NCBI GenBank assembly: GCA_030407315.1
Contig: JALQPE010000228.1
Span: 1 to 64,000, forward strand
Length of the DNA: 64,000 bases
Direction of reading: 5' to 3'
DNA from: Asparagopsis taxiformis
Lineage: Eukaryota; Rhodophyta; Florideophyceae; Bonnemaisoniales; Bonnemaisoniaceae
The notes beneath the pieces are model-generated. The model had not been told where the DNA came from. It searched no databases and saw only the letters and a list, made by a program, of their open reading frames with translations. Positions within the stretch are counted from its first letter, which is position 1. Every line of letters starts with the position of its first letter. Shown here one piece after another: positions 11,345 through 22,674 of this stretch. A program made the translations under genes and the position numbers.

Positions 11345-12871
11345 CTACTCCCCTTCATTCTCGATTTCATCATCGACGAATACCTTCACATATTCTGCAT
11401 CTCCTCCGTCCTCTTCCATAGACCTGAAGCTCTCCTCCAGCACTGATTCCCCCCCATCGTCTACATTCAGTTCTTCATATCTATCACGCGATATAGTCAA
11501 AACCTCCTCATTCATGAACCGACTACTCACCCGCTCCCCGGGAAGAAGCAGTTTCACTGCTTCATTGATTTCCCGGATTTGCGCTCCTTCCACCTCTGTT
11601 CCACTTTGAAATTTCAAAATCGTTCGGAACCCGTATGCAAGTATGTAGATGAATTGCAAGGAGTATTCTGAACGTCGCAGGAACATGTTCTTATCAGAAC
11701 ATTGCGTGTAGGCGACTGCAAAGTTCAGTGCAACCTCTACTAAATTGATCCTCCTAGTCAAAAACCTCTTGTCCGGTTCTCCAATTATTTGAACTTCGTA
11801 CTCGACTTTGAATAGCATTTCTTTTCGCACTGCAATGAAGTCGCGAAGAATCTTCATATTCTTGTCATCCATTGCTGCACGCTCCGCTGCATTCATTTTC
11901 CTCTGCGCCGAGTACAGACTTGGAACTGACTCAATGTCCAGCCCACCGTCGTGCAAATGATGCTCCATTCGGACTGAACCTTGAAACCCACTGTATAGAA
12001 CGAATCCAAGATCTCGGATGAACCGGTTTCGCACATGATCTCTGGACTTGTTCATAAACCCGGTCACTGCTGTGAGTGCCGATTTCGTCACAGTGATGCC
12101 TACCTCCTTTCTGTGCAACGGCCCATTGTCACCAACCTTTCTTCGCTTCTGCTTTCGAGCGGCCCCATCACTTCCCTCGGACGTCCCATGCATTCCATCC
12201 ATGCGAGCAGAGTCCGTTCCGCGAATTGTCTCCTCAATGGTCCCGGTAGTCACATACCCCCGCGCCCTCCACCGTTCGATACCTTCCGACGTTCCATTGG
12301 AGCTGGAACGGTCTCCTCCCTCTCTGAAAGAATTGTTTTGACACGTATTCTTGATTAAAGAGGTCACAACTTGGCAGCGCAATTCAATGTGGTTCCGGCC
12401 GGCAAGCGTCCTATTGAACACATCCTTTCGCTCATTGCTCTGCCTGGCGAACATCAGCGTATTGATTAGCTGGCATCCGTTGAAATGCCTATCCCTCTTA
12501 TCCACCATTGCCTTCGTGTACGTTGGAACAACAGCACACAGCACAGCACACACCATTTCGAACGTGAACGATTTCTCCGCATCCTGCGCAATGCGGAGAC
12601 GTTCCCTGTCCTTCTCGGAGGCGATCTTCTTCGGATGTCCTTGTCCCTGGCTCAGAAGCCCATCGACGATGCTCTTGACCTCCTGCATATCGGTGTTTAG
12701 CATGGAGACAGTCTTGGCGACATTTCCGAGAGTCTCGCGTAATTGAATGGTGCTCTTCTCGACGGCATCCATTTTATCACTCAGGGCTTTCAACTCTGCA
12801 GTGATGTTCGAAAAGCCCTCACGCGTTATTTCGGAAAATGCGGCGATGCTTACGGAGGTTTCGGGATTCAT
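11345..12871 (-). CDS. Module A: coiled-coil partner protein of unknown function
   Basis: 508 residues in one frame. Residues ~10-75 form a heptad-like, Ala/Leu/Glu-rich coiled coil. A basic NLS-like KQKRRKV lies at ~240-246, followed by an alpha-helical region at ~255-430 and an acidic C-terminus. It is distantly related to the plus-strand protein at 36,874: FIAVRKEMLFKVEYEVQI corresponds to FILSRPELHIQVTYIVQV, and both follow with a hydrophobic segment leading to a TQC motif. It ends 275 bp from the WWxA gene, tail-to-tail, as in module B. No catalytic motif is visible, so I call no function. Confidence 0.72.
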   Translation of the reverse strand: MNPETSVSIAAFSEITREGFSNITAELKALSDKMDAVEKSTIQLRETLGNVAKTVSMLNTDMQEVKSIVDGLLSQGQGHPKKIASEKDRERLRIAQDAEKSFTFEMVCAVLCAVVPTYTKAMVDKRDRHFNGCQLINTLMFARQSNERKDVFNRTLAGRNHIELRCQVVTSLIKNTCQNNSFREGGDRSSSNGTSEGIERWRARGYVTTGTIEETIRGTDSARMDGMHGTSEGSDGAARKQKRRKVGDNGPLHRKEVGITVTKSALTAVTGFMNKSRDHVRNRFIRDLGFVLYSGFQGSVRMEHHLHDGGLDIESVPSLYSAQRKMNAAERAAMDDKNMKILRDFIAVRKEMLFKVEYEVQIIGEPDKRFLTRRINLVEVALNFAVAYTQCSDKNMFLRRSEYSLQFIYILAYGFRTILKFQSGTEVEGAQIREINEAVKLLLPGERVSSRFMNEEVLTISRDRYEELNVDDGGESVLEESFRSMEEDGGDAEYVKVFVDDEIENEGE

Positions 12872-13282
12872 CTTGACCTTGCAATTGGAGTTTGCTAAAA
12901 GGAGAATTGCTTTGAAGGAAGGATGTCACGCTTAGTACAGCAGTGTTGTAGCAAATATCATTTCAGTGGATGCATCCATCCTGGTCTACTCTACATAATA
13001 ATAATGCTTCTCAGTGCTCCGTAACGGTTATTTTTCATAATTTAGTGGTGGATGGTGCGTATTCTTTCCTTTGCCACCACCCACGTCCTGTGCATACCAC
13101 ACCTCGCTACCAGACTGACGTCTCCTACTAGACACTTTCAATGCAAAGATAGATAGGTATAATTTGAAATGCTAAACTCAACATATTATAGCTACTCTGT
13201 ACATTCTCTCCTTACGGTGAGACAAACCAGATATGTTCTGTTCTCCCAATCTTCCTTTCTACAACGTCCTATTCAGCATCTA
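12872..13282. other. Upstream region of the coiled-coil gene
   Basis: AT-rich, no supported ORF. It should contain the promoter of the minus-strand gene starting at 12,871. No repeat of the window begins until 13,283. Confidence 0.4.
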
Positions 13283-13777
13283 GCTTCCCCGCACCCAACT
13301 ATCTGTAAAGCACCATCACAATTAATATAGTCGTATACCACACACCATTCCAATATTTACCTTCACACCAACACTATGCTCCATATTTCCTCTAAGTCCA
13401 CTCCACCAGACAGTGTTGTCAAACAATGCACGGTACTACCCGCAGACAATACAATTTGCTATCTACACTACTGTCTACAGATTTCCCCAGACAGTGCAGT
13501 AATACAGTACAATGTATTGTCTCAGACAGTAAAATGTACTGTCTGCACATACTGTCTGGCGGCAACACTTCCGGACAGTAAAATTTACTGTTCTGGACAG
13601 TAAATTTTACTGTTTTTGGTACTGTCCAGATTTCGTGCCAGTTTACTGCTGCAGCAGTATTCTGAAATTTCCAGACAGTAAATTTTACTGTCTCCGCGCA
13701 CTGTCTTGGCCAGACAGTAATTTTTACTGTCTCAGACAGTAAATTTACTGTCTTTTTTCATTCTCAACACCGTAGTG
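13283..13777. mobile_element. Right terminus of a CACTA-like element (element 1)
   Basis: This 495-bp stretch is repeated at 31,285-31,780. From 13,400 on it is packed with short palindromes built on ACAGTA/TACTGT, the type of subterminal repeat expected for CACTA transposons. It ends in CAACACCGTAGTG, the complement of the left-end sequence CACTACGGTGTTG at 15,960 and 56,971. The base triplet just outside is TAA. The matching left end would lie before the window, which would place the ParB/oxygenase gene and module A inside this element. Confidence 0.65.
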
Positions 13778-13808
13778 TAAGCAGACCGGTGAGGCTCCGC
13801 GGAGTACG

Positions 13809-15263
13809 ATGGGAGGGAAGGCGCCCATATCCCGGGAACCAGCCAAGAAAACTGCCTCTGGAACACCGCGGCGGGGAGAAAAGAGGAGGAGAGAGCCGAC
13901 CACTCCTCCTCCGACTCGGATGACTCGGTCCAAGACCAGAAGTGCCGCTATCGCAGAGCAACTCATCGCTCTCGGTAGCCCGTCTTCTCCCCCTGTCTCC
14001 CTTCCGCTTCCTGCACAGCCAACCTCATCTGGCGAAAAGGAGCGTGAAGGTGAGATAGAAGACGGCGAAACCCCTACAAAGACGAAGGTGAATTCCAAGG
14101 GGTTTCGGGTACACAGGTATGAGGACGAGCAGCCACCGCCACCTTCCTTTCTCACGGAGCAGACCACGCTTGCCCAAGCTGCTACGTTCGTGCGTTCAAT
14201 TTCGGGTCTGCTCCATCCTGAACACCGCTCTGGGTTCATCATGACGAGTGGGGAGGTGGAGGAGATCAGGGAGGATATCAACTCCGCGGCTGGTGGTACA
14301 TCCGAGGAGAGGATTGTTTATTGGGAGCGGGCAAGGGCTAGTATTGATTTCGATGGATACATCGTCCTCGAAGACATACTAGGAGCTTCCGATGTACGGT
14401 CTGCAATCCACGAACTGCTCTCTGGGTTTGCCCAAAAGTTCGATGACAATGTGGAAGGGGCGTGGGGCACGATTCTGAACTCCGGTTCAGCTGCCGAGGA
14501 TGCCCGGGGTGGCGCGTCTCGCCAGCGGTACATGACCCCCCGCTCGGCTGTCATTAAAGACCTCGACGGGGAGCAATCCATGTCGCTGGCTCATGACAAG
14601 GTTTCCGTGGATGTCATCCTCGCAATTATAGCGGAAATGTTGCACTTGGAGGATTCCGTTTCATCTTTGAACGGATTCGAGAAAGGCTCCAAGCTGCGCT
14701 TTGGGAGGACAGGACTTCGGATGCTCCTGACGGGTTCCAACTGTACTCGTCATATCTCGCATCTCGACTTCACGTACCCAGGACCGCCACGCGAGGAACC
14801 GAACCGCTATTGTGGGACCCCTGCACCAGACCCAGACTATTCTTTCATAGCTACTGGTGCAGTTGGGTCCCCAATTCTGGTACGACCGCGGAGTCATGCC
14901 TTCCTCAACGCCCCTCGTGATGCCTTCCTGGCCGTCTGGCCCCATCTCCATCCAAAATTGGTTTGGATTCCACCCTTCTCTGTTCTCGTGACTCGTGGTG
15001 ATGTAGAGCACGCTGGTGCGGGATGGCAGGATTACGACTTCGTGAAGGACAAAATTTCTAAGACTGGAGTACAATACGGTCATCACATTCGAGTCCATAG
15101 CATGGTTGTACGTGATTCTTCCGAGCTAGTCAATGATCTCGTCTACGCACCGGTGCAGAGTGACGAACCCAATCGTCTGCCGAAACCTTACGAGTTCGCA
15201 CACGACTTTGAGTCGGACGATGAGGTACCGGATAGTAGTGAAGATTACATAACAGTTGAGTAG
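13809..15263 (+). CDS. 2OG-Fe(II) oxygenase-like protein, intact
   Basis: 484 residues in one frame. The N-terminal ~115 residues are basic and Pro/Ser-rich with NLS-like GEKRRREP. The domain opens with IDFDGYIVLEDIL (~179-191), like many phytanoyl-dioxygenase-type enzymes. It carries a full candidate metal triad, H318-x-D320 (ISHLDF) and H401 (RGDVEHAGAG), plus a candidate 2-oxoglutarate-binding Arg 428 (HHIRVHS). It aligns with the C-terminal part of the ParB fusions (GLRMLLT/GLRLLLT; PFSVLVTRGD/PYSVLVDRGD). The start lies 31 bp after the end of a CACTA-like terminus, and the frame is open back to a stop within that terminus. It may therefore be an N-terminally truncated relative lacking ParB. 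The substrate could be DNA, RNA, protein or a small molecule; sequence does not decide. Confidence 0.75.
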   Translation: MGGKAPISREPAKKTASGTPRRGEKRRREPTTPPPTRMTRSKTRSAAIAEQLIALGSPSSPPVSLPLPAQPTSSGEKEREGEIEDGETPTKTKVNSKGFRVHRYEDEQPPPPSFLTEQTTLAQAATFVRSISGLLHPEHRSGFIMTSGEVEEIREDINSAAGGTSEERIVYWERARASIDFDGYIVLEDILGASDVRSAIHELLSGFAQKFDDNVEGAWGTILNSGSAAEDARGGASRQRYMTPRSAVIKDLDGEQSMSLAHDKVSVDVILAIIAEMLHLEDSVSSLNGFEKGSKLRFGRTGLRMLLTGSNCTRHISHLDFTYPGPPREEPNRYCGTPAPDPDYSFIATGAVGSPILVRPRSHAFLNAPRDAFLAVWPHLHPKLVWIPPFSVLVTRGDVEHAGAGWQDYDFVKDKISKTGVQYGHHIRVHSMVVRDSSELVNDLVYAPVQSDEPNRLPKPYEFAHDFESDDEVPDSSEDYITVE

Positions 15264-15959
15264 GTAGGATTTCACCTATAGGTTGCTCTCAACTAAAGTT
15301 TCTATTGTTTTCTTAATGTTCCTCCATTGCTTCACCTGTAGCATAGTATACTATATACTAACAGTATACTCTTCCCCATTGCTTACAGACAACTTGTGAC
15401 ATTCTGTGATCTACGATATTGTTTTCCTCTCAACCCAGACTAACGAGTGCGTATCCATGAGCTAAGAGCGCTCCCGACCTCAGCAGTACCTCTACTTTGT
15501 CTTTTCCAGCTGCTATTCAGGTCCTAAAATTACCAAATTTTAGACCCATCCGGCGCCCACCTGTTCCAGATTTGGACAACCGCTCCTGCCCCAAGCTACG
15601 TCAAGTTCATACATTCCATGCTTTACTGATGTTTCTAAACATTCCAAATGCTACGCTTCTTCGCTGGATGGTCGTTGACGAACATTGACGGCGCATTGCA
15701 GCTCTGTTCAAAACCGAACCGGTATTACCATGACGTGCATCTATGTCCGTCTACTTCCCTCTTCATACAATCTTGAACATCTAGTCATCGTGATGCATCG
15801 AGACAGTTGTGCACCAATAGTCGATAAACCTAATTGCACCGAATTATAGGAGGTGCTGCCCACGTGGTGCTTACTCGTGGTGGTGAGTGTTCCATGGCAT
15901 ATGGTCGCTGGTACAAAGTAGGACGGAGTACGAGCCATACGGTCACTACGAGTGGGGCA
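15264..15959. other. Gap between oxygenase gene and CACTA left end
   Basis: No gene is supported. A fragment at 15,526-15,547 (TAAAATTACCAAATTTTAGA) matches one end of the foldback MITE found at 31,783 and 35,944. The gap ends with the triplet GCA before CACTACGG. Confidence 0.5.
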
Positions 15960-16650
15960 CACTACGGTGTTGAAAAGGGGGCCTCAGACAGTACTGCGAG
16001 ACAGTGATTTTTACTGTCTGAGACAGTAAAAATCACTATGCGGCAAATGAAAATTAATGCCACACTTGGAGACAGTGATTTGCACTGTCTGGCAGACAGT
16101 AAAAAACACTGTCTCACAGTACTGTCTGAGGCAGTGAATGGAGACAGTAAAAATTAATGATTTATTCAATAGTTGGATATGATGTAATTTACTGTACTGG
16201 GCAGTGTTGGCGGATAGTGTTTTGTATTGGCCAAGGCAAAATGGCCGGATAGTGAAATACGCTGCCTGGGACAATAGATGGAACCAACACGGTGCACTGT
16301 CCTGGGCAGTACCTGGAGACAGTGATTTTCACTGTCCTGGGCAGTACCTGGAGACAGTAATTTTCACTGTCCTGGGCAGTACCTGTAGACAGTACTTTGT
16401 GCTGCCCTGGGCAGTACCTGTAGACAGTACTCTGTGCTGCCCTGGGCAGCACCTGTAGACAGTATTTCGTGCTGCCCTGGGCAGCACCTGTAGACAGTAT
16501 TTCGTGCTGCCCTGGGCAGTACCTGTAGACAGTATTTCGTGCTGCCCTGGGCAGCACCTGGAGACAGTATTTCGTGCTGCCCTGGGCAGCACCTGGAGAC
16601 AGTATTTCGTGCTGCCCTGGGCAGCACCTGGAGACAGTAAAAGTAGTGTC
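15960..16650. repeat. Left subterminal array with nine 35-bp repeats
   Basis: After the terminal CACTACGG, short inverted GACAGTAAAAATCAC-type repeats run to about 16,200. From ~16,316 to 16,640 nine head-to-tail 35-bp units (GACAGTATTTCGTGCTGCCC then TGGGCAGCACCTGTA or close variants) follow. The copy at 57,347-57,500 has four units. Each unit itself contains the small palindrome GCTGCCCTGGGCAGC. Confidence 0.85.
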
Positions 16651-18557
16651 CTGATATAGTAAAATTCGGTGTCTGGGAGTGGTGGATGAGATGGAGCGTC
16701 ACGCTGTCGTGGGCATCTTTCTGGGGTAGAGGAAGGCAGTTCTAGCGCTATGAGGATGGGGCTTGGACGGTATTCATATGGGAATGGACAGAATAGTACG
16801 GCTAGGAATTTTTATTTCGTAGTGACTATGAGCTAGCGAGAGGTATACGCGGTAGGATAGGTAGCAATCTAAGAGGGTGCGATATGGGAAGCTTCACTCT
16901 GGATTTGTTTATTTGCGCAGGCTACATTGAGAATAAACAATCCCTATGTTAAAAATGCTACTACAACTAACACTATTCCGACGAGTAAAACTAAAACCAC
17001 TAGAAAAGTCTACAAATCTATCAACTGATTGAGCTGCATGAATAAGCTAGGAAATGAAGAGAAGAAGAAAAAATGATGTAGAGAAAGGAAACAAGTTAGT
17101 GACGTTGAATTGGAGAGGGAAATTGATGGTGATTAGGAGACTAACGTACCTTAACAAATACCATTGCATCCCAAATTGAGATATGTACTCACAGGCAGAA
17201 AAGAAAAGTAGTGGAGAAGTGGTAAGAGAAAAAGATAAATGAAAGTAGAAGTGGAACACTCACCGACTGGAAACCTGAGAAAGAGAAAACAAATAGAAAA
17301 CTGGGTTAGTGGCGTGAGTTGTGGAAACGTACCATCATGGTTCATATCTGTCGGAGACAAAGCAACAACTTTGGCCTTGGAAGCCGTATTGATGATCTAA
17401 AACTTACGCTTTGGAAGCAGTTTAGATGATCTATACGGCTTCCACGGCCAGGGTTGTTGCTTTGTTTCCGACGGATATGAAGATGGAAACAGGGATTTCC
17501 AGAATCTTTGTTTAAGTAGTACTCTACGGGCGGAAATGACGTGTAGGAGAACAATAGAGGGATGAGTTTGAAACGGAGCGGTGCGATGGGAGGCCCAGAA
17601 AAACGATACCTAGGCTGCGAATTACGCTTGGAAGCACATGATCTGGCAGAGGAGGCGCACATTATCGTATCTTCTACCGCCTTTTATTGTCTAGAATGAC
17701 GTCATCACTACAGAAATATAGGAAAAACACTAGCATATGGGGCCTACAGGACAGGCGGAGGTGAAGAGTAAGAAAAATGGCGCACTTTCCTGGACGAGGA
17801 GTCCGCGCTTCCAGTGATGATGTGGATGGTATATATCGATAACGTCATTGTATGCTCCGAGTACACTTGGCAGGCAGTCAAAGCGGGCCACGTGGATGGT
17901 GGCGGTTAGGAAACAGCAGTGTCGAAGAATTTTTATAATTTTCATGTTTCAAGCGAGCAGTGAGTCTGCATTGCAATATATAAATGTATCCTAATTTAAG
18001 ATATCACACCGAGTACGATTCAACGAGACATCGTGTTTTCACCTTGTGAATAGGGCCGAGAATATGGTAGAGTATACGAGTAGGAACTACGTGCATGAGA
18101 AAATCAGATTCAGTATTAGTGCTTAGAGCATCACTGCGTAACAAACGGAAGTGGATACGTCTTGGCCAGGATGGTGTTTAGGGAATGCGATACAAGATAG
18201 CAAAACGATATTGAGTAGGTCGAGCCCGGATGAAATAGCAATCATTGTGCATAAAGTAATGAGCATAGGACAAATCATTGTGGTGAAACAGTTCATTGGA
18301 TCGAATGAAAGCCAGGAAAGGTTTCTTAATGGTTGAATTTAGTGGCGGAGAAATATAATTCTGCACTATAGCGGAGAAGTAGCGGAAAAGAGTAAATCTC
18401 CTTCAGCAAGCGAGACATGCATCAATATTGCCCAGTATAGTTCGTCTGAAGTGCAAGTTGAACCTCGCAAAGTGAATATCAGAGGTCGTTGGCTAGTGGT
18501 TGAAGAAGTCTGCAACGATGGAGCAATTCTTGAAAACGGATTTGGCTGCAGAAAACT
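16651..18557. other. Element interior without a supported ORF; foldback and splice-like signals
   Basis: No long ORF is present, and the same stretch recurs at 57,510-59,416. On the minus strand there are sequences like splice sites: ATGATG|GTACGT near 17,330, CTCAG|GTTTCCAGTCG|GTGAGT near 17,263-17,283, and a short 71-residue ORF at 17,730-17,945. This may be an intron-containing minus-strand gene or its remnant. No product is recognised. Confidence 0.3.
17343..17479. repeat. 137-bp foldback inverted repeat
   Basis: Two ~60-bp arms face each other across a ~16-bp loop. The left arm runs ATATCTGTCGGAGACAAAGC and onward; the right arm ends GCTTTGTTTCCGACGGATAT. Arms differ at several positions. 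The identical structure sits at 58,202-58,338 in the duplicated copy. Confidence 0.85.
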
Positions 18558-20708
18558 ATTCCGAACAGGCCAGAGTTCGTGCAGTTCTCTTCGACGGAGA
18601 ATCTGGCTGGGTGTACGGTGAAATTGTTGTTCAACGGATCGTTTAGGGGTGCTCCGGACGTCCAAAATTGTGTCAACCTCGAGATGACGGCGTACTACAC
18701 TTGTAGCCGTTGGTGGGCCGGGCTGAAACCGAACTCGGTTGGTACCATTGGGCAGGAATGGATTGCTGGTTTGTTGGAAATCTTCGGGTACGTGAAGGAG
18801 GTGGCCGAGTATTGGAACGTTTCGGATGTGTTGAGGATGCTGGATGGCTCCATTCACAGCGTGGGTGACCCGAGCAAGAGCTTCGACATTCACTCACGCG
18901 TTGTCGAAGTTTTTGCGCTGATGGTGCCCAAGAAGGCGTTCTGAGCGGACTTACATCCCAAGGAAGGCCCTCCCAATGGCTCCAAGTTTGAGAACATCTT
19001 TCCCAATCGGAAGTCTGTGTTTTGAAAGGACGCCAGGAAAATGCTCCTGCGCGTAACTGGCTACCGCGACATGTAAATGCGGAAACAATTTTACGTGGTG
19101 GACCCACACATCCCACATGCTGCGCTCCCAGTCACATGTGGTCATGATTCCGCCAACCCTTCCCCTTCCATTTCCATTTCCCTGACCATCCCTTCATCCT
19201 CCATTCCTTTGCCTTTGAAGAATCCAATTGAGGTAGTACCACCTCAATTAGATTCTTCCAGCTATTCCGAGGCTCCCTCTGTTTCTGCCACTACCCCTGT
19301 CGTGTCTGCATCGTCCGGAGTGGAAACTTCTGGGAAAGTGATGCCCAAAAGGAGTATCTGCCTGAAAGAGAGTCGTTCCGGTCGTGGTGGAACAGCGACG
19401 GCGGGTGGTGCGAGCCCTGTTCAGGTCGTCGAGCTGGAGAGCGCACCCAAGGATGCGGGTAAAAGCTCCATCCTCGGGAAGCGCAACTGGGAAACCGCTT
19501 CTGCGACGCCCGAGCCCTCTACCAAAAAGAGGAAGCTCAGTGAGACTTCATCAAAGTCGTCGTCAAAGAAATCCAAGTCGGCTTCCAGAGGACGTTCTCG
19601 GGAGCCGATTCTCCAGTTCGACGACGCCCATGAAAATCCTATTCCCGACAGTATCGTCGATGAGAATGTGGCCGCCGTTCTCCCCAGCGCAATTGCGTCT
19701 GGTAGCCCGATGAAGTACTACATGGAAATTACGACGGTAGAGACGGTGCGGGCGGAAATAAAGGCGGCAGCATTCCTGGCAGCTGCATCGCCAGGTGATG
19801 AGGACTCGGTGGTGGAATAGTACTTTGCGGTGAAGCGGCGTTGCTGGACAACATGGGGGTGGTTGTTGTGGAAGGCCTCTTGCAGTCGTCCACGGCTGGT
19901 AGTGCGACGCATGACCTCTTCAGTCACTTTTCTCGGCAGTTCCAGCTGGTTGAGGAGGTTGAAAAGCCACAGAAACCCTCCCAGCAGTCTGATTCTGATT
20001 ATGAAGACAGGAAACCACAGGACGAGCCGCCAGATTTCGCCAAGCCCGGTTTTGATCCTTCGCCGTGGCATTTCATCCACAACGTGGGTGCTGCGAAGGA
20101 CCGCATAGATGGTGGTCGTGGGCGACTCCCTCTGCCGCGGTGTGAATTGTGCGACAAGCTGGAGGAGGGGAATTTGGATATGTACAGGAACAAGTTGGTG
20201 GCAGAGCTTGCTCTTGGTGTTTGTGCGGATTTCTTGAAGTTGGGAATGGAGGGTGAGGATCCTGTCTTTTTCCCGAAGACAGGATTACGGCTGCTTCTTA
20301 AAACAGATGGGGCTGCGGACCAGGATGGGCACACGGACTTCTGAGTATCCCAATTTTGAGGAGTCGGACCTACCCAATCCCCATCCTATTTCATGATGTC
20401 GAGCGGATCCGATGGGTTCTTTATAGTAGCTGCACCTTATAGTCATGTATGCCTGGTCCATACGGACGCCGACATGTGGAAGGTTCCCGTTAACCACTTT
20501 TATGTGCCACCCTATTCCGTCTTAGTTGATCGCGGTGACCTTTACCATTACGGGGTCGGCTTCAGGTGAGGAGATCTTCCTGTGGGAGCAGAATTTAGTC
20601 TATGGTCTGCCCACGCGCGGCCACATCTACTTGAAGACGGAGAAGGACGTCCTCACGGACCACATCCACACCGTCGAATATTAAAAGTATGACAGGAGCA
20701 ATAGATAG
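18558..20708 (+). pseudogene. 5'-truncated ParB/oxygenase copy 2
   Basis: The text from 'ccgaacaggcc' onward matches the copy at ~2,220-4,739; everything upstream, including the ParB domain, is absent. In-frame stops appear after VPKKAF (18,942-18,944), in the TGTGTTTTGA stretch near 19,022, after DSVVE (~19,818) and directly after HTDF (~20,341). The oxygenase motifs HTDF and RGDLYHYGVG remain readable. The nuclear-type KKRKLSE motif is retained. The stops at 18,942, 19,022, 19,818 and 20,341 are shared with copy 3, so decay began before the duplication. Confidence 0.85.
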
Positions 20709-21103
20709 CATACGAGAAGTATTAAAACCTATGCTATTGTTCCCTGCTATGAAGTTCTGTCTTTCTCATCTCAACATTATTCGCTTAGCCCACCTTTCTA
20801 TTTTCATCTATACATCTGACCTTCATGTCATAGTTTAGTGCTACTAAGCCTATTGATTGCTACATTTTTGTATTAGTCTACAACTTCACATGATTTCACT
20901 AGCTAGACCGTAGGGGGGACTAGTTTTAGACCTTGACAACCCGTGAGGTTCGACTATAAGAGACGTTGCTGAGATAACACATGACACAGAATGCTCCTGG
21001 AAGCCACTCACAGCCGTACAAACGTTCTGCTGAGCCATGTTCCTGACTTCCCAATTCCTTGCTCACCCTTCCCTAGGTGGGAGGGGGACGGAACTCTCAG
21101 CCC
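20709..21103. other. 3' flank of copy 2
   Basis: Non-coding. The first ~220 bp matches 4,740-4,960; the last ~110 bp is the inverted module flank. No gene seen. Confidence 0.5.
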
Positions 21104-21539
21104 CTTACAGCGGAAGCCGTTTACCGGGGATTCTTACAGCAAAGTCATCGTTACGATGACTTTGCTGTAAGAAAGCGTTTCCATTACAGTGGCCAAGAAT
21201 TTTTTCACCGGGTAAAAAAATCATGGCAGCTGTAATGATTTATTTTCTTACAGCAAAGTCATCGTAACGATGACTTTGCTGTAAGGAAACGTTTCCATTG
21301 CAGTGGCCAAAGAAATTTTACCGGGTGAAAAATCGTGGCTGCTGTAATGATTTATTTTCTTACAGCAAAGTCATCGTTACGATGACTTTGCTGTAAGAAA
21401 GCGTTTCAATTACAGTGGCCAAGAATTTTTTTACCGGGTAAAAAATCATGGCTGCTGTAATGATTTATTTTCTTACAGCAAAGTCATCGTAACGATGACT
21501 TTGCTGTAAGCATCCCTGGTAAATTGCTTCCGCTGTAAG
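21104..21539. repeat. Nested-palindrome module 3
   Basis: Four palindromes with CTTACAGCAAAGTCATCGT arms lie at 21,133-21,171, 21,247-21,285, 21,359-21,397 and 21,472-21,510. Three hairpin spacers with TTTACCGGGTAAAAAA separate them, and outer arms (CTTACAGCGGAAGCCGTTTACC and its partner) close the unit. It is the most expanded module in this copy. Confidence 0.85.
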
Positions 21540-22159
21540 CGGCAGGGACTTCCGTCCTTTTCCGACCTAGGGAAGGGTGAGGAAGGAATTATGAAGTCAG
21601 GAAACAGGGTATAGGAATGGTATGGACGGCTGTAGGCGGCATTAGGTAACACATTGTGTTGTTTACACCCGGTTTGAGCTGGGTGTTGTGTCTAGTATGG
21701 TTGGAGGAGTTTACGAAATTTCTACCACGTGCTCGGAAATGGTTCAATTTTCTCACGACAGAGATTCTGACTTTCGAAATTCAAACTCGTTAAAGTGGGC
21801 TGGAGTTGGTGTGAATACCTCCAGGACCTCTGGGAAGGATCTGGTAACACATGTCCTGTGACTGCACGCGGTTATCCTCTCTGAAATCAACCATAGATTA
21901 TCGGAGGGCAAAATCTACTCTTGGTGCCGTGTGGCACATTGACTATACAAAACCGTCTGTTTCCAGTTTTTATATACTTTACTCTCGAGTAGATAGGATT
22001 TCAGCTGTCCAAGTAAAGAATGGGCCATATAAATGTTTCATTTCAACACAAGCATTGTGCAATTCAACCTCTTCCAGGTCCAAAAACTTGTCCAGAGTAC
22101 ACTTCCAGGCCATCGCCTAGGAGCGTACTCTGGACAATTTTTTGGACTAAGTGCACTTT

Positions 22160-22370
22160 CAAGTGCATGCACTTGGAGGCATCCAGTCCAAATCTACGTC
22201 GTTCCGACAAAGTTGAATTTTGGCCATGGCCGAAATTCATCACATCTGCAGTTGTGAGAATCTGATGACCAAAAATCGATGCATTCTGCCAGCCCTAATG
22301 CGCAAGCCAGAAGCTTTACGGACAGATAAAACACCTTTCTGTACTCCCCAGAGCCACTCCAGCCCTTATA
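22160..22370. repeat. Single 175-bp satellite monomer
   Basis: The text from 'ggcatccagtccaaatctacg' to 'gccactccagccc' matches the tandem monomers at 24,820-25,540. The duplicate lies at 63,048-63,258. Confidence 0.6.
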
Positions 22371-22440
22371 CACTACGGTGTTGAAAAGGGGGCCTCAGAC
22401 AGTACGGTGAGACAGTGATTTTTACTGCCTCACTGTACAA
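22371..22440. mobile_element. Internal fragment of a CACTA-like left end
   Basis: About 70 bp starting CACTACGGTGTTGAAAA matches the left terminus at 15,960 and 56,971, then breaks off. It sits in direct orientation inside element 2. The duplicate is at 63,259. Confidence 0.75.
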
Positions 22441-22674
22441 TGATCTCCAGGAAGTAGGATATTCTCTAAGCCTAGCACGGGAGAGAAAGATGGAAGCGTA
22501 GGCATGCAGAAGTATAGAGGCAATAGTATGTGTAGACTATGGCAGTGGTAGAAAAGTATTTCATGCACGAAAAGGACTGGTAGAGTGACACTAGAGAAGT
22601 GATGCTTAGCAGGAAGGGAGGTGGAGATGATGAAGGAGGACAACAGACATGAGATCGAGGGTTGGGACCAACGG

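Noticed and set aside
16316..16640. 35-bp repeats as a CRISPR array
   Set aside because: Units are head-to-tail without unique spacers, and the DNA is eukaryotic.
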